Assembly: GCA_029556545.1 (NCBI GenBank)
Contig: JAKQEQ010000023.1
Location: 88,184 to 152,183, forward strand
Source: Candidatus Hydrogenedentota bacterium
GTDB lineage: Bacteria > Hydrogenedentota > Hydrogenedentia > Hydrogenedentales > JAGMZX01
DNA: 64,000 nt
Reading direction: 5' to 3'
Positions 20,159 to 28,675 of the stretch are shown here, in pieces. The translations under genes were made by a program, and so were the position numbers. The number at the start of each line of letters is the position of its first letter. Position 1 is the first letter of the stretch. Below the pieces are notes generated by a model. That model ran no database searches, was not told where the DNA came from, and saw only the letters and a list, made by a program, of their open reading frames with translations.

Positions 20159-20608
20159 GTGCGCGCCCCCGAGGACGAACTCTACGCAAAGCTGCGGGGC
20201 CGCGTCGGCGACGACGGCGGCCTCACCATACCGCCGGTGATCGTCGCGGAGTTGCGTCCTCGGTTGCTCGACCATACGCCGGGAGAATCGATACGTTGCG
20301 CGTTTCCCGCCCAGGAGCGGTTCGCGAACCCGATGGGCATGCTCCAGGGCGGGATTATTGCCGCCGCCTTCGATTTCGTGTTCGGTATGCTTGCTTTCCT
20401 GACGCTCGAGCGCCCGTGCGCGAGTGTTACAATGAACCTCACGTATCTTCGCCCGCTGCCCGCGGACGGGGCCGAGTTCACGGTCGAGGTCTGCATGCGC
20501 GCCGCCATGCGCTCGTTGGCGTTCCTCGAAGGCTCGGTCTGCGACGGAAACGGAAAGACCATCGCCACGGCCACGACAACCATGAACGTGCCGCGTCAGG
20601 AGACGTAG
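20159..20608 (+). CDS. PaaI-type hotdog-fold thioesterase
   Basis: A 149-residue protein starting at GTG two bases after the phosphofructokinase stop codon. The hotdog core NPMGMLQGGIIAAAFDFVFGM contains the QGG turn and the helix acid of the PaaI/YbgC-like acyl-CoA thioesterases. It is followed by strands SVTMNLTYLRPLPADG and SLAFLEGSVCDGNGKTIATA, which are typical of the family. It would hydrolyse an acyl- or aryl-CoA in the cytoplasm; the substrate is not predictable. The close spacing suggests co-translation with the phosphofructokinase, though no metabolic link is obvious. Confidence 0.8.
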   Translation: MRAPEDELYAKLRGRVGDDGGLTIPPVIVAELRPRLLDHTPGESIRCAFPAQERFANPMGMLQGGIIAAAFDFVFGMLAFLTLERPCASVTMNLTYLRPLPADGAEFTVEVCMRAAMRSLAFLEGSVCDGNGKTIATATTTMNVPRQET

Positions 20609-20617
20609 CGGCTATGT

Positions 20618-20712
20618 ACGGAAAGACACGAAAAGACACGGACAAATCCGCCGAACGCGCATGGGCATCTTGCCCATGGTTTTCAGGAACACGGGCGAGA
20701 CGCCCGTGCCAC
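20618..20712. repeat. composite dispersed repeat upstream of the helicase (family 1 copy a plus AAAGACACG repeat)
   Basis: GGAAAGACACGAAAAGACAC (about 20619-20638) is followed by the palindrome CATGGGCATCTTGCCCATG (20660-20678) and the second hairpin CACGGGCGAGACGCCCGTG (20690-20708, arms ACGGGCG/CGCCCGT), ending in CCACGG. The double-hairpin arrangement is the same as at 41630 and, in reverse orientation, at 51744. It lies directly before the helicase ATG. Confidence 0.8.
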
Positions 20713-20720
20713 GGCGCGCC

Positions 20721-21956
20721 ATGACCTTCACGGACTTCGATCTCGAGCCCCGATGCCTGCGCGTACTCGATGCGATGGGCATCGAGACCCCGACGCCCAT
20801 CCAGGAGCAGGCCATCCCGCTCGCCCTCGAGGGCCGGGACCTCATCGCGACAGCCCAAACCGGCACGGGCAAGACGTTGGGGTTCGCGCTCCCGGCGTTG
20901 ACGCGGCTTGCGGGCGGGCCGTCGCGCAAGTGTCGCATGCTCGTGCTCGTGCCGACGCGCGAACTGGCCGTGCAGGTGCATGAGGTGGTCAAGGTCGTAG
21001 GCAAGGCGCTGCACCTGAAAACGGCGCTGCTCTATGGCGGCGTCGGCTTCGAGCCCCAGACGGCGGCGTTGCGCGCGGGGGCGGACATCGTCGTGGCGAC
21101 GCCGGGGCGACTGCTGGACCACATGGGACGCGGCGCGATGCGCTTCAAGGACCTCGAAATCCTCGTGCTGGACGAGGCGGACCGCATGCTCGATATGGGG
21201 TTTCTGCCGGACATCCAGCGCATCCTGCGCCAGTTGCCGCGGGACCGGCAAACAATGCTGTTTTCCGCGACGTTCCCGGATGAATTGCGGCGCATTGCGG
21301 CGGAAATGACGCGGGATCCGCAGCGCATCAGCGTGGGCGCGGTGCGTATGCCCGTCGAGAGCGTACGCCAACTCCTGTACCCCGTGCGGCAGGAAGACAA
21401 GTCCCGCCTGCTTATAGAACTGCTCCGGGATGAAAAGGTCGACAGCGCCATCGTGTTTCTGCGCACGAAGAGCCGCACCCACCGCCTCGGTCTCGCACTG
21501 CGCAAGGCCGGCCTCAAACCCGCCGTCATTCACGGCGACCTGTCGCAGGCGCAACGGCAACAGGCGCTCGACGGGTTCCGGAACGGGAAATATCGCATCC
21601 TGGTCGCCACGGACGTGGCGGCCCGCGGACTCGATATCGAGGACGTGAGCCACGTCATCAACTACGACATCCCGACGAACGCCGACGACTACATCCACCG
21701 CATCGGACGTACCGCGCGCGCGGAACGCGAGGGAGACGCGATCACCTTCGTGTGCCCGAACGAACACCCCGAGTTGGACAACATCGAGCGCGCACTTGGG
21801 CAAAACCTCCCCCGTTACGAGTATGAGGGCGCGCCCCCTGTCCTCTCGACGTGGCAAGCCCCGACGGCACGGACCCCAGAGCAAGAGGAAGCACGGGGAA
21901 CGAAACGCCGCGGCGCCACGGTACGGCGCGCGCGCGGCTTCTTCCGCCGCCATTGA
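20721..21956 (+). CDS. DEAD-box RNA helicase (RhlE-like)
   Basis: A 411-residue ATP-dependent RNA helicase. Seen in order are the Q-motif PTPIQEQAIP, Walker A AQTGTGKT, PTRELAVQ, TPGRLLDH, Walker B VLDEADRML, SAT, then the second RecA domain with ATDVAARGLDI and HRIGRTAR. The C-terminal tail is short and basic (RRGATVRRARGFFRRH), as in RhlE-type proteins that act in ribosome assembly or RNA turnover. ATG 20721 begins MTFTDFDL, the normal family start. An in-frame ATG at 20661 would add 20 residues encoded entirely by a dispersed repeat and is less likely. No ribosome site is visible at either start. Confidence 0.92.
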   Translation: MTFTDFDLEPRCLRVLDAMGIETPTPIQEQAIPLALEGRDLIATAQTGTGKTLGFALPALTRLAGGPSRKCRMLVLVPTRELAVQVHEVVKVVGKALHLKTALLYGGVGFEPQTAALRAGADIVVATPGRLLDHMGRGAMRFKDLEILVLDEADRMLDMGFLPDIQRILRQLPRDRQTMLFSATFPDELRRIAAEMTRDPQRISVGAVRMPVESVRQLLYPVRQEDKSRLLIELLRDEKVDSAIVFLRTKSRTHRLGLALRKAGLKPAVIHGDLSQAQRQQALDGFRNGKYRILVATDVAARGLDIEDVSHVINYDIPTNADDYIHRIGRTARAEREGDAITFVCPNEHPELDNIERALGQNLPRYEYEGAPPVLSTWQAPTARTPEQEEARGTKRRGATVRRARGFFRRH

Positions 21957-22052
21957 GCGAGGGAATTCACGATATACTTCCTCGCGTCTTGCGTTTCGCG
22001 CGCCAGCTCCCCATACTCACGCGGTGCTGTGTCAATAACGAGAACACGCTTG

Positions 22053-25000
22053 ATGTCCCGAGCCTGCATCTTCACGCTTGCGATGATTCCGGCAATCGCG
22101 GCGGCGACAACCGTCGAGTCGGTCATCCTCGCCGTCGAGGATCTGACCGCCGCGTTTCGGGAGCAATACGAGGAGGGACCGGCGTATCGTGATCGATTGC
22201 GCGCCATCGACCCGTCTTCGCCGGCGGGGGCCACAGCGTTCGAGGCGCTTGCGCGTGAGGCGTTGACGGCTAACCCGTTGCTGGATTTCGATGCGTTGTT
22301 AGTGATTAAACGGTCTGTAAGGCACTTGGGGCTGGTGCAGAATTGGGAAAGCAACTCGAGTCTGCCCAGGCGAGGCTTCGACAACGAAATCGCCGTACTC
22401 TCGATTGCGGGCGGCGCGGCCTCGCCGACGACGCTGTACCGGCCCTCTTCGGATGTATTTGTCGGCGACGTGGACCTCGATTTCGACGGATCGCGGCTTT
22501 TGTTCTCGATGCCGGGCGCGAACGGACGCTGGCAGGTGCATGAGATAAACGCGGACGGCTCGGAATTGCGCGAGCTGCCGCTGATAGTCGAGTCGGACGT
22601 GGACAACTACGACGCCTGTTATCTCCCCGACGGCAACCTCATCTTCAGTTCGACCGCGCCGATTGTCGGGGTGCCCTGCGTCACGGGGAGTTCCCATGTG
22701 TCGAACCTGTACCGTTGGGACCGCGCCACGGGCCATATCCGGCGGCTGACCTTCGAGCAGGACCACGATTGGTGCCCCGAGGTGCTCGAGGACGGGCGCG
22801 TTTTGTACCTGCGTTGGGAGTATTCGGATATTCCCCACTTCGTGTCGCGTATTCTGTTTTCGATGAACCCGGACGGCACGACGCAGCGCGAGTGGTACGG
22901 CAGCAACTCCTACTGGCCGAACGCGATGTTCTACGCGCGGCCCGTGCCGGGGCGTCCGACCCAATTCGTGGCGATCGTCGGCGGGCACCATGACGTGCCG
23001 CGCATGGGCGAACTGGTGTTGTTCGACACGGCGCGGGGCCGGCGCGAGGCCGACGGCGTGGTGCAGCGGATTCCGGGGCGGGGCAAGCGCGTCGAGCCGA
23101 TCATCCTTGACGGCCTGGTCCAGGAATCCTGGCCGAAATTTCTGCACCCGTATCCCTTGAGCGACAAGTACTTTCTCGTGTCGGCCAAACCGACGGCGGA
23201 AGCGCTCTGGGGCATCTATCTCGTGGATGTCTTTGACAACATGACACTGCTCAAGGAATTGGACGGCTACGCGCTGTTCGAGCCGTTCCCGCTGCGGTCC
23301 CGCCCGCGGCCGCCGATCATCCCGCCCGCGTCGCGGCCGAACACGCAGACCGCGACCGTGTATATGCAGGACGTGTACGTGGGACCGGGCCTCGAGGGCG
23401 TGCCGCGGGGCGCGGTGAAGGCGCTGCGGCTATTCACCTATCACTTCGCCTATCACGGCATGGGCGGCCAGATAAACCGGGTCGGCCTCGACGGGCCATG
23501 GGACGTGAAGCGCATCGTGGGGACCGTGCCGGTCGAACTGGACGGCTCGGCGCTGTTCACGGTCCCGGCGAATACGCCGCTGTCGCTGCAGCCGCTTGAT
23601 GACCAGGGCCAGGCGCTCCAACTGATGCGCAGTTGGATGACGGCCATGCCGGGGGAAACGCTTTCCTGCGTGGGCTGCCACGAACCGCAGAACAGCGCGC
23701 CGCCCTCAAAGCCCAGTCTCGCGGCGCGGCGCGCGCCGTCGCCTATCCGGCCCTGGTACGGGCCGACGCGCGGCTTTTCCTTCGATCGCGAGGTCCAGCC
23801 CGTGCTCGACAGGCATTGCGTCGCGTGCCACGACGGGCGCGACGGCGGCCCCGGACCTGACTTTCGCCGCGCGCCGCCGGTGCATCCGCCCGCGCCCGCG
23901 GACGCCTATCGCAAGGGTACGAAGTTCCCGCCGTCTTACCTCGCGCTCCGGCGTTACGTGCGCACGCCGACGATGGAGGGCGACATGCACCTGTTGCCAC
24001 CGCTCGATTTCCACGCCAACACGACGCATCTGGTGCAGGTGCTGCGAAAGGGGCACCACGACGTCGCGCTCGACGCCGAGTCCTGGGACCGCCTCATCAC
24101 GTGGATCGACCTGAACACGCCCGCGCACGGTACGTGGCGCGAGATTGTCGGCGACGACCTGGTGCTGCCGCAGCGGGACCGGCGCCGTGAACTGCTCGCG
24201 CGCTATGCGCCCGGCGCGGACGACGACCCCGAGGAAATCCCGGCGGCGGAATCGGAGGTAGCGCGTGACGCAGGCGTCCCAAACTCCCTCTCCCCGAGGG
24301 AGAGGGGCGGGGTGAGGGTTGATAGAGACATGATGAACCTCGGGCCGCCCCCCGCGATAATGCATGCCGCCTCCGTGATTCACGATCATGGGCAAGATGC
24401 CCATGCCACGGGTCTCCGCGAGATCAGCCTCGGCGACGGCGTGACCATGACGCTGCGCCGAATTCCGGCGGGCGCGTTCGTAATGGGAAACGACGAGGGG
24501 CACGCGGATGAACGCCCCGCGCGCGTTGTCGAGATCGGCGCGCCGTTCTGGATGGGCGCCTGCGAAGTAACCAACGCCCAGTATGCCCGCTTCGACCCCG
24601 CGCACGACAGCCGGCTCGAAAACGGGGATTTCCTCCAGTTCAGCGTCGAGGAACGAGGCTATCCCCTGAATGCGCCGGAGCAGCCGGCGGCGCGCGTCAG
24701 TTGGCGCGATGCGATGGCGTTCTGCGACTGGTTGAACGCCTTGACCGGAGACGACTTCACGCTGCCCACGGAGGCGGAGTGGGAATATGCCTGTCGCGCG
24801 GGTACGGACACGCCGCTCTACTTCGGCGACTGCGACGCGAATTTCGCCGCCCATGCGAACCTCGCGGACAGGTCGCTCGCGCGGGTGGACCTGTTCGCGG
24901 CCTGGGGCCTGCCTTTCGGGGCGATACACCCGTGGCGGCCCGCCGTAAACAAGGTCGACGACGGATACCGCGTCTCCGCGCCCGTCGGGCGTCTTGCGCC

Positions 25001-25244
25001 CAATGCCTGGGGTCTTTACGACATGCACGGCAATGTGGCGGAGTGGACAAGCTCGGACTACGAACACAACGGCGTGGGGAACTTGAAAGCGGTGCGGGGC
25101 GGCTCCTGGTATGACCGGCCCGAACGCGCGACTGCCGCGTATCGGCTCGGCTATGCGCCGTGGCAGCGGGTCTACAACGTCGGATTCCGCGTGGTCTGCC
25201 GGGGGCGTGCAACGGTCGCGGTTCGACACGAACAAGTAAAATAG
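22053..25244 (+). CDS. exported haem protein with HZS-alpha-like propeller and C-terminal FGE/SUMF1-like domain, copy 1
   Basis: A 1063-residue protein with a signal peptide (MSRACIFTLAMIPAIAAA). Residues about 30-520 form a TolB/PD40-like propeller (DVDLDFDGSRLLFSMP, DNYDACYLPDGNLIFSST, NPDGTTQREWYGSNSYWP) of the type linked to the hydrazine synthase alpha middle domain. Two CxxCH haem sites follow at residues 539-543 (CVGCH) and 589-593 (CVACH). Residues about 793-1055 are an FGE-sulfatase/SUMF1-like domain (MGNDEGHADERPA, NAYGLYDMHGNVAEW-like, RGGSWYDRPERATAAYR) that lacks the active-site cysteine pair of true formylglycine enzymes. The linker at about 745-787 is encoded by dispersed repeats. 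GTG 22029 is an alternative start. It is the first gene of a five-gene operon. Electron-transfer or redox role inferred. Confidence 0.75.
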   Translation: MSRACIFTLAMIPAIAAATTVESVILAVEDLTAAFREQYEEGPAYRDRLRAIDPSSPAGATAFEALAREALTANPLLDFDALLVIKRSVRHLGLVQNWESNSSLPRRGFDNEIAVLSIAGGAASPTTLYRPSSDVFVGDVDLDFDGSRLLFSMPGANGRWQVHEINADGSELRELPLIVESDVDNYDACYLPDGNLIFSSTAPIVGVPCVTGSSHVSNLYRWDRATGHIRRLTFEQDHDWCPEVLEDGRVLYLRWEYSDIPHFVSRILFSMNPDGTTQREWYGSNSYWPNAMFYARPVPGRPTQFVAIVGGHHDVPRMGELVLFDTARGRREADGVVQRIPGRGKRVEPIILDGLVQESWPKFLHPYPLSDKYFLVSAKPTAEALWGIYLVDVFDNMTLLKELDGYALFEPFPLRSRPRPPIIPPASRPNTQTATVYMQDVYVGPGLEGVPRGAVKALRLFTYHFAYHGMGGQINRVGLDGPWDVKRIVGTVPVELDGSALFTVPANTPLSLQPLDDQGQALQLMRSWMTAMPGETLSCVGCHEPQNSAPPSKPSLAARRAPSPIRPWYGPTRGFSFDREVQPVLDRHCVACHDGRDGGPGPDFRRAPPVHPPAPADAYRKGTKFPPSYLALRRYVRTPTMEGDMHLLPPLDFHANTTHLVQVLRKGHHDVALDAESWDRLITWIDLNTPAHGTWREIVGDDLVLPQRDRRRELLARYAPGADDDPEEIPAAESEVARDAGVPNSLSPRERGGVRVDRDMMNLGPPPAIMHAASVIHDHGQDAHATGLREISLGDGVTMTLRRIPAGAFVMGNDEGHADERPARVVEIGAPFWMGACEVTNAQYARFDPAHDSRLENGDFLQFSVEERGYPLNAPEQPAARVSWRDAMAFCDWLNALTGDDFTLPTEAEWEYACRAGTDTPLYFGDCDANFAAHANLADRSLARVDLFAAWGLPFGAIHPWRPAVNKVDDGYRVSAPVGRLAPNAWGLYDMHGNVAEWTSSDYEHNGVGNLKAVRGGSWYDRPERATAAYRLGYAPWQRVYNVGFRVVCRGRATVAVRHEQVK
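24284..24412. repeat. two dispersed repeats inside the coding sequence (family 2 and family 1 copy b)
   Basis: CTCTCCCCGAGGGAGAGG plus GCGGGGTGAGGG (about 24289-24318) encodes SPRERGGVRV in frame. CATGGGCAAGATGCCCATG (24388-24406) with flanking GTGATTCACGAT and CCACGGG encodes HGQDAHATG. Both lie in the linker between the haem region and the FGE-like domain; the paralogous gene at 25313 has unrelated sequence here. Confidence 0.82.
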
Positions 25245-25312
25245 CGCTGGGTTGTCTCTCGATGCGTCACGGTCTATCTTGGTTGCGGTCTGGAAAGCGG
25301 AGTGTGTTGACA

Positions 25313-28300
25313 ATGCCGCCTTCTCGCGTGTGTCTCACCGGCGTTCTGCTCGCCGTAATCGCTTCGAGCTTCTCCTGCGCGGACGGCCTCCATCAGGCTA
25401 TCGTCACGCAGGCGGCGCTGAGCGCTGGGGCGCGCCAGAATCACCTTGAGACGATAAGGCGCCTGGACCGCGTGAGTCCGCCGGCGCTGCGCCGGGCCAT
25501 CGAGGACCTCAGCCGCGATTACCCCGACACGTATGGTCCGGTAAGCGCCCGCCTCGCCCAATTGGAGGTTATCGAAACCCGCCTCGAAGCCGTGCGCGAA
25601 GCCGTCGGGCGCGGCGAAGCGGAGGCGCTGGCGGAGGCCGAGGCGATACTCGCGTTCCAGCGCGCCGCGCTGCTCGATAATCCCTTGCTCGATTTTGATC
25701 ACCTATTGATTGTGCGGCGGAGCGATCAGAGCCCCGTGCTCGGGCTGCCGCAAAACTGGCAAGGCAATTGCAGCCTGCCGCCCGGCGACTATAACAACGA
25801 GATCGCCATCATCCCGCTGCGCGGCGGGGACGACGCCGACCGGGTGGCGTATCGGCCTGCAGACGGGCGATTCCTCGGCGACGTGGACCTGCATTTCGAC
25901 GCCGGAAAGATGCTGTTCTCGATGCCGGATGATCGCGGCAGGCACCAGATTTGGGAAGTGTGCGTGGACGGATCGGGACTGCGGCAAGTCACGCCGGGCG
26001 AGGAACCGGACGTCGACAACTATGACGCCTGTTACCTGCCCGACGAGCGCATCGTCTACGGGTCCACCGCGTGTTACCACGGGATTCCCTGTGTGTTCGG
26101 CGGCGACGCGGTGGCGAACCTCCACATCATGAACCCGGACGGGAGCGGTAGTCGCCAACTCTGCGTGGACCAGGATCACAACTGGTGCCCGACGCTGCTG
26201 CACAGCGGGCGGGTCCTGTACCTGCGGTGGGAATACGCGGACCTGCCGCACTCGAACAGCCGCATCCTGTTCCACATGAACCCGGACGGCACGGGCCAGA
26301 TGGAGTATTACGGCAGCAATTCGTATTGGCCGAACGGCGTCTTCTTCGCCCGGGCCGTCCCGGACCACCCGACGATGGTCGTCGGCATCGTCACCGGGCA
26401 TCATGGCGTCCGGCGTATGGGCGAACTCGTGCTTTTCGACCCGAAACGGGGCCGGAGCGAGGCGGACGGCGTCGTGCAGCGCATCCCCGGCTATGGGCAG
26501 CCGGTCGCGCCGATTATCCGGGACCGCCTGGTGGACGACTCGTGGCCGAAATTCCTCCATCCCTATCCGTTGAGCAGCAAGTATTTCCTGACGGCGGCGC
26601 AACCCACCCCTGAAGACCGATGGGGCATCTATCTGGTGGACGTGTTCGACAACATGCTGCTGCTGCGTGAGGAGGCGGGGCGCGTCCTCTTCGAGCCGAT
26701 CCCGCTCCGCAAGACAGCCCGCCCCCCGATCATCGCCGACCGCGTGAACACGACGCGCGACGATGCTCTCGTCTTTCTCGTGGATGTCTATCGCGGCGAC
26801 GGACTCGCGGGCATCCCGCGCGGCGTCGTGAAGGCGTTGCGGGTGTACGCCTACGTCTTCAGTTATCGTGGCATGGGGGGGCTGCTGGGCATGGTTGGCA
26901 TGGACGGCCCCTGGGATGTCAGACAAATACTCGGCACCGTGCCCGTCGAGGACGATGGATCGGCCTTGTTCCGCGTGCCCGCGAATACGCCCCTCGCCGT
27001 GCAGCCGCTCGATGCCGATGGCAAGGCGCTGCAACTCATGCGAAGCTGGTTTACGGCGATGCCGGGCGAGACCCTGTCGTGCGTGGGCTGTCACGAGCGC
27101 CAGAACATGACGCCGCCGCAAACCATGCCGCTCGCGGCGCGTCGCGCCCCGTCGGTAATTGCGCCGTGGTACGGTCCCCCGCGCGGGTTCAGCTTCGTGC
27201 GCGAGGTGCAACCCGTGCTGGATCGTCACTGCGTGTCGTGTCATGACGGGACAACGCTGCCGGACCTGCGCGGCGGCGAGATGGTCTCGGACTGGACCTC
27301 CGGCATCGCCGGCCACGCCGATCCACAGGTAGGCGGCAGATTCTCAAAGGCGTATGCGGAATTGCATCGGTACGTGCGCCGTCCCGGCATCGAGAGCGAC
27401 ATGCATCTTTTGTCCCCCATGGATTTTCACGCGGACACGACGGAACTTGTGCAAGTCCTCCGCAAAGCGCCTTGCGGCGCGACGCTTGATCCGGAATCCT
27501 GGGACCGCATCATCACGTGGATCGACCTCAACGCCCCGTATCATGGTTCGTGGACGGAGATGCTCGGGAAAGATCGGGTTGCGCCGGTGGCCGATCGGCG
27601 GCGCGCACTGCGAATGAAATACTGCGGCATGGACGAGGACCCCGAGACGTTGCCGCCGCTGCCGGGGCCTATCGAGGCCGCGCCGATGCGCAAGGCCGAC
27701 GTCTCGGGCGCCCAGGAACCGCCCCCGTCGCCGCCGGAATGGCCGCTGACACCCGAGGAGGCGCGCCGCCGACAAGCGGTGTCGGGCGAGACTGACCGCG
27801 TCGTGCCGCTCGGGCAGGGAGTGGACCTGCACCTGGTCTTCGTGCCGGCGGGCGCGTTCCTCCTGGGATGCCCGGACGGCGAACCGGATGCGCAGCCGGT
27901 TGCCGCCGTGAACATCGCCGATCCGTTCTGGATGAGCGTTCTCGAAATCACCAACGCACAGTACGCGCTATTCGATCCCGCCCACGACAGCCACGTCGAG
28001 TCGAAACACGGCTATCAATTCGGCGTTCATGGCTACCCGCTCAGTGAACCGAATCAGCCGGTCGTACGCGTGTCCTGGGAACAGGCCATTGCCTTTTGCG
28101 ACTGGCTCAGCAATCAGACGGGCGAGACCTTCGACCTGCCGACGGAAGCCCAGTGGGAATATGCCTGCCGCGCGGGGTCGGCGACGTCGTTTCATTTCGG
28201 CGATGTCGAGACGGATTTCGCGCCGTACGCCAACTTGGGCGATGTCGAGTTGGCTCGGCTCGCGAGCAATCCCTACCTGCTGGATGAAGAGCCGCTGCAA

Positions 28301-28675
28301 CACCCGAATCGATACGATGACTGGGTCCCTCGGGATACCCGTTTCAGTGACGGCTCGCTCGTGTCCGCGGCGTCCGGCGAGCGCGGGCCCAATACCTGGG
28401 GGCTGCACGACATGCACGGCAATGTCTGGGAGTGGACGCGGAGTCTATATCGCGGTTACCCTTATGAGGAGGGAGGCGGCCGGAACGCGCGAAGCGCCGA
28501 AGGACGGCGCGTGGTGCGGGGCGGCTCCTGGTATGACCGGCCCAAACGGGCGACTGCGGCGTATCGGCTCGCGTATGCGCCGTGGCAGCGGGTGTTTAAC
28601 GTGGGTTTTCGGGTAATCTGTGTCGATAAGGATGCGACGGTGCGGACCGTCACACTGCGGGGAGAAATCGAGTGA
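25313..28675 (+). CDS. exported haem protein with HZS-alpha-like propeller and C-terminal FGE/SUMF1-like domain, copy 2
   Basis: A 1120-residue paralogue of the preceding gene, 68 bases downstream. It has a signal peptide (MPPSRVCLTGVLLAVIASS), then an extra alpha-helical N-terminal segment (residues about 30-130, rich in ALR, EAEA and REAV heptads) absent from copy 1. The propeller domain follows (DVDLHFDAGKMLFSMP, NPDGTGQMEYYGSNSYWP). CxxCH sites are at 590-594 (CVGCH) and 640-644 (CVSCH). The FGE-like domain spans about 835-1110 (HDMHGNVWEW, RGGSWYDRPKRATAAYR) and again lacks the catalytic cysteines. Copy 2 has a clean linker with no dispersed repeat. The stop codon overlaps the next start (GTGA). 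It is likely periplasmic or cell-surface; the partner is unknown. Confidence 0.77.
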   Translation: MPPSRVCLTGVLLAVIASSFSCADGLHQAIVTQAALSAGARQNHLETIRRLDRVSPPALRRAIEDLSRDYPDTYGPVSARLAQLEVIETRLEAVREAVGRGEAEALAEAEAILAFQRAALLDNPLLDFDHLLIVRRSDQSPVLGLPQNWQGNCSLPPGDYNNEIAIIPLRGGDDADRVAYRPADGRFLGDVDLHFDAGKMLFSMPDDRGRHQIWEVCVDGSGLRQVTPGEEPDVDNYDACYLPDERIVYGSTACYHGIPCVFGGDAVANLHIMNPDGSGSRQLCVDQDHNWCPTLLHSGRVLYLRWEYADLPHSNSRILFHMNPDGTGQMEYYGSNSYWPNGVFFARAVPDHPTMVVGIVTGHHGVRRMGELVLFDPKRGRSEADGVVQRIPGYGQPVAPIIRDRLVDDSWPKFLHPYPLSSKYFLTAAQPTPEDRWGIYLVDVFDNMLLLREEAGRVLFEPIPLRKTARPPIIADRVNTTRDDALVFLVDVYRGDGLAGIPRGVVKALRVYAYVFSYRGMGGLLGMVGMDGPWDVRQILGTVPVEDDGSALFRVPANTPLAVQPLDADGKALQLMRSWFTAMPGETLSCVGCHERQNMTPPQTMPLAARRAPSVIAPWYGPPRGFSFVREVQPVLDRHCVSCHDGTTLPDLRGGEMVSDWTSGIAGHADPQVGGRFSKAYAELHRYVRRPGIESDMHLLSPMDFHADTTELVQVLRKAPCGATLDPESWDRIITWIDLNAPYHGSWTEMLGKDRVAPVADRRRALRMKYCGMDEDPETLPPLPGPIEAAPMRKADVSGAQEPPPSPPEWPLTPEEARRRQAVSGETDRVVPLGQGVDLHLVFVPAGAFLLGCPDGEPDAQPVAAVNIADPFWMSVLEITNAQYALFDPAHDSHVESKHGYQFGVHGYPLSEPNQPVVRVSWEQAIAFCDWLSNQTGETFDLPTEAQWEYACRAGSATSFHFGDVETDFAPYANLGDVELARLASNPYLLDEEPLQHPNRYDDWVPRDTRFSDGSLVSAASGERGPNTWGLHDMHGNVWEWTRSLYRGYPYEEGGGRNARSAEGRRVVRGGSWYDRPKRATAAYRLAYAPWQRVFNVGFRVICVDKDATVRTVTLRGEIE

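Noticed and set aside
20661-20720. Upstream ATG of the helicase giving an MGILPM extension
   Set aside because: The 20 residues are encoded by a dispersed repeat; the family homology starts at 20721.
25703-27316. A 537-codon minus-strand frame opposite the second haem protein
   Set aside because: Shadow of a gene with CxxCH and FGE-like motifs.
22053-28675. Large haem proteins considered as true hydrazine synthase subunits
   Set aside because: No beta/gamma subunits or hydrazine dehydrogenase nearby, and the fused FGE-like domain is not part of hydrazine synthase; only domain-level resemblance is claimed.
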